Source: a bacterium UBP8_UBA817 (GTDB taxonomy: Bacteria > Margulisbacteria > Marinamargulisbacteria > CAMDBA01). Taken from it: DNA of 34,344 nt. Shown one piece after another: positions 26,201-34,051 of this stretch; within the stretch, counting starts at the first letter, position 1, and each line of letters begins with the position of its first letter. The notes below the pieces were generated by a model. It was not told where the DNA came from, ran no database searches, and saw nothing but the letters and a program-made list of their open reading frames with translations. The stretch covers positions 1 to 34,344 of the forward strand of contig CAMDBA010000014.1 in the NCBI GenBank assembly GCA_945888995.1, in the 5' to 3' direction. Made by a program: the position numbers and the translations under genes.

Positions 26201-27031
26201 CAGAACCGCCAGCTTCAAACTAGCCAAAAGATCCGGGTCCAAGATCGGATTCCCATTCAAATCTACAAAATCAATTTCATCGACAATCCGGTCTTCCAAG
26301 GTATTAACCAACACATGCTCAATCGAAACTGCATGCAATGAAAGCGCATTGATCAGAGAATATAAAAACATTGGGGTATCACTGGCCGTAATCTTAAACC
26401 GTGTAAAAGACGCCATTTGGCTGATCTTAATATCCACCGGCAGACTTCCAAGGCCCGATAAGGTCGTTACCGCTAAGTGATCCGAGACTAACTGAGTCAC
26501 ATGACGTTTCACTTCGAGAAAATCCAGGCCGCCACCGGATTCCAATTTTCTAAACAAAACATCCAAATGGTCATGGCATTGCTGGGCCCAACTTTCGAAT
26601 GGCGTATCCCCTTCCAAGCGCCCTTCAAAAACATCAATGATATATCGGCGTAACTTAGGTAACGAAGACCTAGAAAATGAAGATCGCCGTTGTCGAACCG
26701 GGAAAGCCGCAGGCATGCGTTTATATGTAAACACACCGGCCCGAACAATATTAAATCCGGTCCCGGATAAAACACCAGTCAAAACAGATAAAACCGATTT
26801 ATAGTCAAAAGCAAGAACACGGCATCTCACCAGTCCGTCCTCAGTCAGATCGAATGAGACATCGAACGGCTTCCCGGCAGAAAGAACGGATAAAATAGCA
26901 AGGTGCCCGCTTTGTTCCGAAAGCGAAAACCGATCAAAATACGCATCATCCAACGCCGTCAAATGCGACTGAATAAAAGCCGGGTCAATCCCCGGACAAA
27001 GCGGTATCAAATGCAAAACATCAGGCTTCAT
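23231..27031 (-). CDS. glnE: Glutamine synthetase adenylyltransferase/deadenylase with N-terminal GlnD-like ACT domains
   Basis: GlnE adds AMP to, and removes it from, the glutamine synthetase tyrosine. Two nucleotidyltransferase domains are clear. The first has GLGKLGG at 460-466 and SDIE at 473-476; the second has FGKLGG at 980-985 and SDID at 992-995. DLRLRPFS (521-528) and DFRLRPYG (1044-1051) accompany them. The protein has 1266 residues, against about 950 in typical GlnE. The extra N-terminal part carries two ACT-like segments resembling those of GlnD: about 68-105 (LAFDYKSVLSVLTGVLSGTG) and about 210-262 (KITASDTPMFLYSLINAL, then DEIDFVDLNGNPI). I chose ATG 27031, preceded by GGGGA; the upstream GTG at 27061 lies on a terminator. 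The gene follows glnA, its substrate. The ACT assignment is by pattern recognition. Confidence 0.9.
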   Translation of the reverse strand: MKPDVLHLIPLCPGIDPAFIQSHLTALDDAYFDRFSLSEQSGHLAILSVLSAGKPFDVSFDLTEDGLVRCRVLAFDYKSVLSVLTGVLSGTGFNIVRAGVFTYKRMPAAFPVRQRRSSFSRSSLPKLRRYIIDVFEGRLEGDTPFESWAQQCHDHLDVLFRKLESGGGLDFLEVKRHVTQLVSDHLAVTTLSGLGSLPVDIKISQMASFTRFKITASDTPMFLYSLINALSLHAVSIEHVLVNTLEDRIVDEIDFVDLNGNPILDPDLLASLKLAVLLTKQFTYFLDQAPDPSTALSRFGQLAQDIIQLPQHGEWLSFLKNPLALKDLARLLGTSDYLWEDFIRVQSSSLLPILAPHLTDREFSEGSESLRQRLDSALSEANTIEKKSQALNRFKDQELFLMDLSHILGKWDFKEFAEQLTVLAEVIVSATVACIYDHLMARFGIPQTVAGLPASYAVLGLGKLGGAALGYASDIELLFVFSDNGYTSGSESIRNLEFFELLVKEMTKFIDAKRDGIFHIDLRLRPFSAAGPVAVSLGSFCGYYGHGGSALFYEKLALVRLRAVAGEPKFGRQIERLRDEFIYSEFELDLEEFWQLRQRQVVEKTKGGLKNAKFSPGALVDIEYAVQLFQVFYASRYPDLKTPRFRRALYALSQAGIVGSEDSFHLEQAYDFCRLLINALRMLRGSAQDVFLPDLDSFEFDHLARRMDYKKVGELEPSSQLYTDFEMHTAYVRAFLEKYFSKDAIMAKGITVADMILSEQPDKAMSEAALLKIGFSNPERAYANLKFLAGQGEQPYLFAKLAVLAFDMLVRKPDPDMALNNWERYVTAIASQAMTHFKDLLRQPKRLDILLTIFSVSQYLSDILIRNPELLVEATDPKSLYMSLRRGEIDTALDSFLSSVRDKHDFSERLRKFKKREMLRIGIRDICMDESLELVARELSVLAKGLCRSAFNYLLDIYREKFDQNPLWKLLLDHTCVVAFGKLGGMELNYSSDIDILVFYDEHIFSSEQREKIAMFLPELNTLVEELRGLLSGFTSEGRLYRVDFRLRPYGSSSHLIFSLGGLLDYYRSAASLWEIQALLKLSPIAGNWMVGFGLIEAVKPFFFNPPSPEKIVGSIESMRNKAIQKYEDGRLKSKNIKSGVGGIRDVEFLVQGLQLIHAARLPQILCANTLLGLQRLGIAEILPQDVSDQLSYHYKFLRRIEHFLQILEDQQIHSLPKKQSDLEALAKRLLGRRSHADAFLETLEKTLTFTRAMYEKYLIGPFLVS

Positions 27032-27051
27032 AATAGTCCCCATTATAAGCC

Positions 27052-27090
27052 CAAAAAACACGAAGGGACAGGCTAAATACCTGTCCCTTC
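27052..27090 (-). terminator. Intrinsic terminator after glnA
   Basis: An 11-bp perfect stem (27090-27080 pairing with 27072-27062; arm GAAGGGACAGG) with a 7-nt loop is followed on the minus strand by GTGTTTTTT. It ends glnA transcripts just 20 nt before the glnE start, so glnE is expressed by read-through or from its own start site. Confidence 0.8.
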
Positions 27091-27114
27091 AAAAAGCCGC
27101 TCAATTACAATTTA

Positions 27115-27165
27115 TTAAAATTCGTATTGGGCCCCTAAAAACGCTCGCCGTTTTTGTGAAGTAAA
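27115..27165 (-). other. In-frame remnant-like peptide downstream of glnA stop
   Basis: Directly after the glnA stop, the same frame reads FTSQKRRAFLGAQYEF and then stops. The ending GAQYEF, with a terminal Phe, looks like the last strand of an outer-membrane beta-barrel protein. It may be the relic of a lost porin-like gene, or chance. It contains a 7-bp inverted repeat (AAAAACG/CGTTTTT, 27137-27155). Confidence 0.25.
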
Positions 27166-28584
27166 TTAAATGTCGTAGTAGAGAGCAAATTCCCAAGGAT
27201 GTGGGCGCATATCGATTTGCCTTACTTCGTTGTTCAATTTGTAATCAATCCATTTTTCGATAACGTCTTTTGTAAAAACGTCGCCTTTTAATAAGAATTC
27301 ATGATCCTCTTCGAGAGCCTTAAGCGCTTCTTCCAAAGATCCCGGAGCCTGAGGAACTTTTGCGAGTTCTTCTGCAGGAAGGTCATAAATATCTTTATCC
27401 AAAGGAGAACCTGGATCGATTTTGTTCACAATCCCGTCGATCGCCGCCATCAAGATAGCAGGAAGCGCAAGATAAGGATTGCAACTTGGATCCGGACATC
27501 TGAACTCAAACCGTTTGGATTTTTCAGAAGTATGAATCATCGGGATACGAATCGCAGCACTACGGTTACGACGTGAGTAAGCGAGGTTTACCGGCGCTTC
27601 ATAGCCAGGAACCAACCGTTTGTAGCTGTTAGTTGTAGGACAAGCAAATGCCAACAATGCGCGAGCGTGCTTTAAAACACCGCCGATTGCATACATTGCG
27701 GTTTGTGACATTCCACCGTATCCGTCACCAGCAAATAAGTTTTTGCCGTCTTTCCAGATTGAAAGGTGAACGTGCATACCGGATCCATTGTCTCCGAAAA
27801 GTGGTTTCGGCATAAACGTAACGGTTTTGCCATGCTTGTGAGCAACGTTCTTAATGATGTACTTATATTTAGCCATGTTATCGCACATTGGAAGTAACTC
27901 ATCAAAACGCATATCGATTTCAGCCTGACCACCGGTCGCGACTTCGTGATGCTGCGCTTCAACCGGAATGCCGATTGCCTCTAGAGCCAACATCATTTCA
28001 CTTCTAAGATCTTGATACTTGTCAGTTGGGTTAACCGGAAAATACCCTTCTTTGAAGCGTGGTTTGTATCCTAAGTTAGGGCCTTCTTCACGACCGGTGT
28101 TCCAGCGACCTTCAACTGAATCAATGTGGTAGTAACCTTCGTGAACATTTTGATCGAAACGAATGTCATCAAAAATGAAAAATTCGGCTTCAGGCCCAAA
28201 GTAAGCCGTATCACCAATATTCAGACCTTTTAAATACTGATCTGCTTTTCTTGCAATATTACGTGGGTCACGTGTGTAATCTTCACCTGTGATCGGATCA
28301 CAAATATTACAGATAAAAACGATGGTTTTATGTTCGTAGAAAGGGTCAATAAAAGCGGTATCGGCTTGCGGCTTCATTAACATGTCGGATTCGTTAATAG
28401 TCTGCCAGCCTCTGATACTGGATCCGTCAAATCCTAATCCGTTCTCGAATGTTGCTAAATCAACTTCTCGGGCAGGAATTGAAAAGTGTTGCCACAATCC
28501 GATAAAGTCCATGAACCTAAAATCAGCAACTAGAACATTCTCCTTCTTCATCATATCCAGGACTGCCTGGGCGGTCTTTGCCAT
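27166..28584 (-). CDS. glnA: Glutamine synthetase type I
   Basis: Makes glutamine from glutamate, ammonia and ATP; a dodecamer in the cytoplasm. Visible motifs include the N-terminal [19 protein letters not shown] (beta-Grasp), FDGSSIRGW, the [11 protein letters not shown] metal site, [17 protein letters not shown]-type catalytic strand and [19 protein letters not shown]. Tyr400 in [10 protein letters not shown] corresponds to the E. coli adenylylation tyrosine (Tyr397), so it is a regulated GS-I-beta type, consistent with the adjacent glnE. The 472 residues are normal. A strong Shine-Dalgarno (AAGGAGG) lies 5 nt before the ATG. Confidence 0.98.
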   Translation of the reverse strand: MAKTAQAVLDMMKKENVLVADFRFMDFIGLWQHFSIPAREVDLATFENGLGFDGSSIRGWQTINESDMLMKPQADTAFIDPFYEHKTIVFICNICDPITGEDYTRDPRNIARKADQYLKGLNIGDTAYFGPEAEFFIFDDIRFDQNVHEGYYHIDSVEGRWNTGREEGPNLGYKPRFKEGYFPVNPTDKYQDLRSEMMLALEAIGIPVEAQHHEVATGGQAEIDMRFDELLPMCDNMAKYKYIIKNVAHKHGKTVTFMPKPLFGDNGSGMHVHLSIWKDGKNLFAGDGYGGMSQTAMYAIGGVLKHARALLAFACPTTNSYKRLVPGYEAPVNLAYSRRNRSAAIRIPMIHTSEKSKRFEFRCPDPSCNPYLALPAILMAAIDGIVNKIDPGSPLDKDIYDLPAEELAKVPQAPGSLEEALKALEEDHEFLLKGDVFTKDVIEKWIDYKLNNEVRQIDMRPHPWEFALYYDI

Positions 28585-28711
28585 AATATCCTCCTTGAAA
28601 GATTTTTTTGGTTGTAGCGTCTAAAAAATTGAAAAAAACAGACCTAACAGATCTATCAAATACCAACTATTTAGCTTAAAAAATTGGAAAATTCGGACTT
28701 AATTATTGATG

Positions 28712-28740
28712 GTTTTAACGGCTTTTGCAAGGAATTTTTT
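28712..28740 (-). promoter_or_regulatory. Candidate glnA promoter
   Basis: On the minus strand TTGCAA (28740-28735) and AATAAT (28717-28712) are spaced by 17 nt, about 130 nt before the glnA start. I saw no convincing sigma54 -24/-12 (GG-N10-GC) site in the intergenic region, although the divergent gene encodes a sigma54-type activator. Confidence 0.35.
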
Positions 28741-28772
28741 TAATACATTTTTGTTATTCACAACATGCCTCA

Positions 28773-28792
28773 TTCCAACATTATTGTTGGAA
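28773..28792. promoter_or_regulatory. Palindromic operator-like site
   Basis: TTCCAACA-TTAT-TGTTGGAA is a perfect 8+8 bp inverted repeat in the glnA/regulator divergent intergenic region. It lies just upstream of the proposed glnA -35 and about 75 nt before the regulator start. It resembles a dimer-binding site; the protein is unknown. Confidence 0.5.
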
Positions 28793-28806
28793 GTAAAGTT
28801 ATTTTT

Positions 28807-28821
28807 TTGACAAAAATGTCA
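28807..28821. promoter_or_regulatory. TTGACA element overlapping a TGACA-AAAA-TGTCA inverted repeat
   Basis: A consensus -35 hexamer (TTGACA, 28807-28812) sits inside a 5+5 bp inverted repeat ending at 28821, about 45 nt before the activator's start. A well-spaced -10 is not obvious; TATGAT at 28853 is too distant. It may be an operator or part of the activator's promoter. Confidence 0.35.
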
Positions 28822-28867
28822 TAATAATCTTTTTTTAGATCAAGATTGATGATATGATAAAACCCCT

Positions 28868-30442
28868 ATGGATATTTCATCACTTGCACTTCAAGATATC
28901 AAAAACAATATTAAGGAAAAGCGCATTGCGACTATTTTAAGCGCAGTTAGCTCCACCTTAGCCTCATCATTTGATATTAAAATTACCATTAGCCGTATAT
29001 TTGAGATTCTCAGCACGGAGGTCGGGCTTCTAAGAGGAACATTAACTTTAAAAGATCCAACAACAAATGAAATCTATATCGAACTAGGTCATAACCTGAG
29101 TGCGGAAGAAATCAAACGTGGTAAATATCAAGTCGGGGAAGGGATTACCGGTAAAGTCATCGAAACCGGCGAACCTACTATTATTGCCGATTTAGAACAA
29201 GACTCGACATTTTTAAACAAAACCAAATCTCGGGGAAAGCTTAAAAACACCTCATTTATCTGTGTTCCGATTAAATTAGGGAAAGATATTATCGGCGCAT
29301 TAAGCGTCGACCGTGAAGAAGCAACCGCCACCCAACTCACCGAAGATCTTAAACTTTTGAACGTTGTCGCCATGATGGTCGCCCAGGAAATCAAGCTCAA
29401 GCGCATCATGGAATCCGAAAAAGAAGCACTCAGATCTGAGAATGTACGTCTTCGTGACGAACTAAAAGATAAATACAACATCCACAACATGATCGGCAAC
29501 AGCGCGTCGATGCATTTGATTTATGAAAACATTATTCAGGTCGCAGCCTCCAACGCCACCGTCATGATTCGCGGTGAAAGCGGTACCGGCAAAGAATTAG
29601 TCGCTTATGCGATTCATTATAATAGCCCCAGAGCCAACAAACCCTTGATCAAACTCAATTGCGGCGCCATTCCAGAAAGCCTGATCGAATCCGAATTATT
29701 CGGATACGAGAAAGGGGCATTTACCGATGCTAAAGAACAAAAAATCGGTAAATTCGAAGCCGCTCAAGGCGGCACTATTTTCTTAGATGAAATCGGTGAG
29801 ATTTCTCCGGCACTCCAGGTCAAATTATTGAGGGTCCTCCAGGAACGCGAATTTGAACGGGTCGGCGGGATCACCCCCGTTAAGGCCAATGTACGAATTA
29901 TCTGCGCCACCAACCGCAACCTCGAACAGGAATTAGAAGAAAAGAGATTCAGAGAAGACCTGTATTACCGTCTTAACGTTTTCCCCATTTTCTTACCGCC
30001 GCTCCGCGAGAGAAAAACAGATATCCTCCTGCTTTCCGAATATTTTTTAGAGAAGTATTGCAAAGAAAACAGTAAAAAAATTACCCGTATCTCATCACTC
30101 GCGATCGACCTTTTAACCTCTTATCATTGGCCGGGAAATGTCCGAGAACTGGAAAACTGCATTGAACGCGCTGTCCTGATCTGTAATACGGACACTATCC
30201 AGGCGACACACTTGCCACCGACACTACAACGAATCGATACAACTGAAACAGTAGCCTACGATCATTTATCTCTGACTGAACAAGTCGATAATTTTGAACG
30301 GGAATTAATCATCGACGCACTCAAAAAAACCCGTGGCAACAAATCAAAAGCCGCCAAATATCTTAAAATTACCGAACGAATGATCGGCTATAAAATACGA
30401 AATCTTCAAGTCGACTTTAATAAATACAAAGGCAAAAAGTAA
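28868..30442 (+). CDS. NifA-like sigma54-dependent transcriptional activator (GAF-AAA+-Fis)
   Basis: An enhancer-binding protein that would remodel sigma54 RNA polymerase. An N-terminal GAF domain (about 20-175) is followed by a short coiled linker. The AAA+ domain spans about 205-440, with Walker A GESGTGKE (236-243), Walker [11 protein letters not shown] and the [11 protein letters not shown] block. A Fis-type helix-turn-helix lies at 488-512 ([20 protein letters not shown]). The order and the HTH are closest to NifA. The sigma54-contact loop reads GAFTDA (283-288), not GAFTGA. In NorR, the equivalent Gly-to-Asp change bypasses repression. The gene is divergent from glnA, so control of nitrogen genes is likely but inferred. 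No good Shine-Dalgarno precedes the ATG. The downstream gene is 11 nt away. Confidence 0.92.
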   Translation: MDISSLALQDIKNNIKEKRIATILSAVSSTLASSFDIKITISRIFEILSTEVGLLRGTLTLKDPTTNEIYIELGHNLSAEEIKRGKYQVGEGITGKVIETGEPTIIADLEQDSTFLNKTKSRGKLKNTSFICVPIKLGKDIIGALSVDREEATATQLTEDLKLLNVVAMMVAQEIKLKRIMESEKEALRSENVRLRDELKDKYNIHNMIGNSASMHLIYENIIQVAASNATVMIRGESGTGKELVAYAIHYNSPRANKPLIKLNCGAIPESLIESELFGYEKGAFTDAKEQKIGKFEAAQGGTIFLDEIGEISPALQVKLLRVLQEREFERVGGITPVKANVRIICATNRNLEQELEEKRFREDLYYRLNVFPIFLPPLRERKTDILLLSEYFLEKYCKENSKKITRISSLAIDLLTSYHWPGNVRELENCIERAVLICNTDTIQATHLPPTLQRIDTTETVAYDHLSLTEQVDNFERELIIDALKKTRGNKSKAAKYLKITERMIGYKIRNLQVDFNKYKGKK

Positions 30443-30453
30443 GGAAGAAACTA

Positions 30454-31167
30454 ATGCGTTTAACCCCTATTATTTGTGGGCTATTACTACTGCATGGCAC
30501 CGTATCATTTGCCATTACACTTCCATTGACGGTAGAAACCACAACCGCAAACGAAATTCAGGCTACCCAAATAAATTTTGGAAAAGATCTGCTATTGCGA
30601 TTCTGGGGACCGACACTCGACAAAAGTGCATCTGAGAGGGCATACGCTTTAATTGCAACGCTTAAGCAAATGGCCGCTTTGGGGCTCACAACGAAAGATG
30701 TGAAAGTCGGCATATTCGATACCCAGCTTCAAGCACGGATTGGCGAAGCCGTTTTATTTACAATTACAAAAAAAGAAATTGATTCGAACAAAACGCCAGG
30801 CCCACAGTTGGCAAAAGAATGGCTCGTCCGCCTTTCACAAGTATTTGAAGCCATTCCCGGATATAGCTATAAATCATATTCTTATCAAGACCCCAAAGCA
30901 AGTTTACCCATGACATGCCTGGCGGTCAGTCAGGCCATTCCCCAATCCGCCGCAAAATCTCTCTATCGGGCAATCCATGCTTCTTTTCCAAAAGGAACAA
31001 AGCTCAGAGTCATTAACCCCAAAAATTACTGGAGCATTGTTGTCGAAATCGGAAATAAAATGATCCTGCCACCCGGAGCGGATATCGCATTAAATCCGGC
31101 GGCCGCCCATGCAATCGGCTTAACAGATACAATCCAACCCGTCATCCTACAGGAGGTTTCAGAATGA
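30454..31167 (+). CDS. Secreted protein with C-terminal RlpA-like double-psi beta-barrel
   Basis: Residues 1-20 form a signal peptide (MRLTPIICGLLLLHGTVSFA), so the protein is exported. A helical segment (about 57-76) and a region of unknown function follow. The C-terminal part, 173-235 (FPKGTKLRVINPKNYWSIVV, ALNPAAAHAIGL), matches the second half of RlpA-type barrels (LPxGTxVRVTN...DLSxAAAxxLG). In active RlpA lytic transglycosylases a DRGP motif follows the central strand; here that place reads EIGNKMILPPG, so the catalytic Asp is missing. It may be a non-catalytic peptidoglycan-binding or envelope protein. AAGGAAG precedes the ATG. The stop overlaps gltX by 4 nt. Confidence 0.7.
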   Translation: MRLTPIICGLLLLHGTVSFAITLPLTVETTTANEIQATQINFGKDLLLRFWGPTLDKSASERAYALIATLKQMAALGLTTKDVKVGIFDTQLQARIGEAVLFTITKKEIDSNKTPGPQLAKEWLVRLSQVFEAIPGYSYKSYSYQDPKASLPMTCLAVSQAIPQSAAKSLYRAIHASFPKGTKLRVINPKNYWSIVVEIGNKMILPPGADIALNPAAAHAIGLTDTIQPVILQEVSE

Positions 31168-32618
31168 TTCGACTACGATTTGCCCCATCCCCAACCGGAA
31201 ATTTACACATTGGTACCATTCGTACCGCCTTATTCAATTGGATTTATGCCAAACACGTGGGTGGAAAATTGATTTTGCGAATTGAAGACACCGATCTTGC
31301 CCGGTCAAAACCGGAATATGAAGACAATATAAATGAAGGGTTAGCCTGGCTGAGACTCACCACCGATGAAAGCCCTGAGCACCCCGGCGAATTTGGCCCT
31401 TATCGCCAATCCGAACGAATGGCCGAAGGAATTTATGACCGATACGCCCTATCGCTTATCAAAGAAAAAAGAGCCTATTATTGCTTTTGCTCCAACGAAA
31501 CATTAGAAGCAGAACGCGAACAAGCTGAAAAAGAAGGAAAAGCCTATGTGTATTCTGGCACATGTAAACGGCTATCAGAAGACGACATTAACCGGCAGCT
31601 AGCAAATCAAACACCCCATACCATCCGGTTTTCTATGCCGGGACATACACTCACCTTCCCGGATTTAATCCGTGGCGATATTAGTTTCGATCTAAGCTTA
31701 ATTTCTGATTTTATCTTGGTCAAATCGGATAAAAGCCCGTCCTATAATTTCTGCTGCGCAGTGGATGATATGTTGATGAGAATTAGTCACGTCATCCGGG
31801 GCGAAGACCATATTTCCAATACCCCTAGGCAAATCGTTTTGTTTGATGCATTCGGGTATCCGGCGCCTCAATATGCGCATCTTCCGATGATCCTTGGTCC
31901 GGACCGGTCAAAACTATCCAAGCGCCATGCCGCAACTGCCGTCACAGATTATAGGGATATGGGCTTTTTATCAGATGCGATGTTTAATTATCTCTCCATT
32001 CTGGGCTGGACACCACCGGATAAAGAGATTCTCGAAACCGAAGAGGTTGTCTCTGCATTTTCTCTGGAAAAAGTATCAAAATCAGGGGCCATATTCGATG
32101 TTCAAAAACTCAAATGGATGAATGGCCAATATATCCGAAAACTCTCTCCCGATCAGCTTTATGCCACGGTATTGCCCGTATTAACAACAGAAAATGTTCA
32201 AAAACTTTCTCACTTTAATATTTCGGAAATGACCCGGTTATTTTTTTCGGTAAAAGACAACTTAGAGACCTTAACCGACATTAACACGCTTGTAAGCGTC
32301 TACGCGCTCAGCAGTAAAGAGTACGAAACCTCATTGGCAACTTATACATTTTCCGATTCCGACAAAGAGGTCGTATCGTTATTTATTTCATTATTTTCAG
32401 CCTTAGAAACCCCGACAAGCGATCAGATCGATACCATCTTTGCCACCATTTTAGATCAAACTAAACTCGGAAAAGGAAAAGTCCTGAAACCGGTCCGCCT
32501 TGCATGTACAGCGACAGGATCCGGCCCGCATTTATCTGATTATCTGAGTATTATGGCCAAATCGGAAATAGAAAACCGCCTGGCAATCTGGCAGAAAAAT
32601 AACCTGAATAATGTATGA
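31164..32618 (+). CDS. gltX: Glutamyl-tRNA synthetase
   Basis: Class I synthetase charging tRNA-Glu. The HIGH-type motif is PSPTGNLHIG (residues 8-17) and the KMSKS-type motif is GPDRSKLSKR near residue 250. A zinc-site-like CFC (with a later GTC) sits in the connective peptide. The C-terminal helical anticodon-binding domain is complete. The 484 residues are typical of bacterial GluRS. A strong Shine-Dalgarno (AGGAGG) lies within the end of the upstream gene, which it overlaps by 4 nt. It also overlaps the following gene by 4 nt. Confidence 0.97.
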   Translation: MIRLRFAPSPTGNLHIGTIRTALFNWIYAKHVGGKLILRIEDTDLARSKPEYEDNINEGLAWLRLTTDESPEHPGEFGPYRQSERMAEGIYDRYALSLIKEKRAYYCFCSNETLEAEREQAEKEGKAYVYSGTCKRLSEDDINRQLANQTPHTIRFSMPGHTLTFPDLIRGDISFDLSLISDFILVKSDKSPSYNFCCAVDDMLMRISHVIRGEDHISNTPRQIVLFDAFGYPAPQYAHLPMILGPDRSKLSKRHAATAVTDYRDMGFLSDAMFNYLSILGWTPPDKEILETEEVVSAFSLEKVSKSGAIFDVQKLKWMNGQYIRKLSPDQLYATVLPVLTTENVQKLSHFNISEMTRLFFSVKDNLETLTDINTLVSVYALSSKEYETSLATYTFSDSDKEVVSLFISLFSALETPTSDQIDTIFATILDQTKLGKGKVLKPVRLACTATGSGPHLSDYLSIMAKSEIENRLAIWQKNNLNNV

Positions 32619-34051
32619 AGGCACACGCTCGCACACTTGATCCGGCCACCTTCATAGAGCTAAAACGCTGCCTGGAAACTCCCGCTCCGGCTCAAACGGA
32701 ATTCGAGTTTGTATGTGGGATATTTGAAGAGTATGTGGAAATACCGATAGCAGCACCGGAAACCTTCTACGCTCAACTCCGGGAAAACCTGCAAAAAATG
32801 ATCGACGAATTTGGCCCCTATGCCTTCTCAGCCGATTTCGGTCTGGAAAAATATCACTTATCCGATCTCCTGACATTTCTACTGGATACAACCCAATTTG
32901 CATTCAGTCTGAAAAAACGCAAAGGCCACGGCATTTTGTATGCGTTTTCCCATGTTATGCTCAGAAGAAATTGGATCAACACCCTGCCGGATCCGTTATT
33001 ACCCAATATTCTAATTCCAAAGCTAGAACGTTTCGGCATTCTGAACAAAATTCAAAGCATTATCAAAAGTCCGGAACCTCTTCATTATAACCGCGTCGAA
33101 GATATCGGCATGGGGCATTCCGTCTACCTGACGACCATAACCTCACGTCAAGGGCAGGAGCAGTCATTTGTCGTCAAACAGGAAAGCCTCCCTAACCAGG
33201 AATTTTATACAAATTTACTGACAATGCTCAAATGGCCAACATTTATTTCACGTCATTTTGTTGATTCGGCCACAGGATGTGGAATTGAAATCTCCACTTA
33301 TCTCGGAAATAAATCACTCAAAGAAGCCTACAATTCTGAAAGCGATTTTCCAAACTGGCTGGAAACCGAGCTCGCACAACATGCCGCATTAGGAGGCGCA
33401 TTCGGCCGGGGCGACCGGCATTTCGAAAACTACATGATTACAAATAATCATCTATTTCCCGTCGATATTTCGTTTTTATTTTCAAGTGATAACGAAACTT
33501 GGGATAGCAAATATATTGCCGCCGGAACCTATGAATTTAATTTTTTATACCGTTTTTGGAACACCCCAGCACTTTTCAAACAAAAACTATCTCAATTTTT
33601 TGATACGTATGCAAACACCCTTCATACGCTAGCCTCACATAAAGCTATGCTTAAAGAGGCCATTTTTACCTATTATAAAAATCATGATCCCGCCCAAAAA
33701 TTTGCTTTCTTGGATGACCGTCTCAGCAATATTGAGTCCTATACTGCAACACAAAAGAAAAACCATATTAACGCATTCTGCAATATGCTGGTCCGTCGCT
33801 ATGATAAGCAGCTGCTTCAAAAACTATATAAAACGGTACCCGAGATCGTTTCACAAAACCCCATATTAAAAATGTATGCACTTGCTGATTCAGATAAGCC
33901 CTCGGCTCTGTTTTTAGTCGAAGATCACACAACTCCGGTCATCGAAACAATTAGAGAATTAGCCGTCATTCATCTTATGGAAAAAAGCCAATTAACTACC
34001 GATCTTGAAACACTTCATACGCAGCAACAAACACTCAAAACGCTTATTTAA
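32615..34051 (+). CDS. Unrecognised protein with PI3/PI4-kinase-like catalytic loop (atypical kinase candidate)
   Basis: I do not recognise the family. The 478-residue protein has no signal peptide. It contains, in kinase order: a glycine-rich loop DIGMGHS (163-169), a strand-borne lysine FVVKQE (Lys188), a helix with Glu, a hinge-like GIEISTYLGNKSLKE (223-237), a catalytic loop GRGDRHFENYMIT (264-276) and a metal-Asp strand LFPVDISFLF (Asp284). The GDRHxxNxMIT...LFxxD pattern is strikingly like PI3-kinase catalytic loops, and the related lipid-kinase-like fold of LanM dehydratase domains is a second option. The N-terminal 150 residues and C-terminal 190 residues are alpha-helical in appearance. 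It overlaps gltX by 4 nt, so it is translationally coupled. The substrate could be a lipid, protein or small molecule; none can be named. Confidence 0.75.
   Translation: MKAHARTLDPATFIELKRCLETPAPAQTEFEFVCGIFEEYVEIPIAAPETFYAQLRENLQKMIDEFGPYAFSADFGLEKYHLSDLLTFLLDTTQFAFSLKKRKGHGILYAFSHVMLRRNWINTLPDPLLPNILIPKLERFGILNKIQSIIKSPEPLHYNRVEDIGMGHSVYLTTITSRQGQEQSFVVKQESLPNQEFYTNLLTMLKWPTFISRHFVDSATGCGIEISTYLGNKSLKEAYNSESDFPNWLETELAQHAALGGAFGRGDRHFENYMITNNHLFPVDISFLFSSDNETWDSKYIAAGTYEFNFLYRFWNTPALFKQKLSQFFDTYANTLHTLASHKAMLKEAIFTYYKNHDPAQKFAFLDDRLSNIESYTATQKKNHINAFCNMLVRRYDKQLLQKLYKTVPEIVSQNPILKMYALADSDKPSALFLVEDHTTPVIETIRELAVIHLMEKSQLTTDLETLHTQQQTLKTLI

Noticed and set aside
27032-27061. GTG or ATG starts for glnE at 27061 and 27043
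   Set aside because: 27061 abuts the terminator stem; ATG 27031 has a better Shine-Dalgarno (GGGGA).
28585-28867. Sigma54 -24/-12 promoter for glnA
   Set aside because: No GG-N10-GC arrangement with consensus flanks was seen on either strand.
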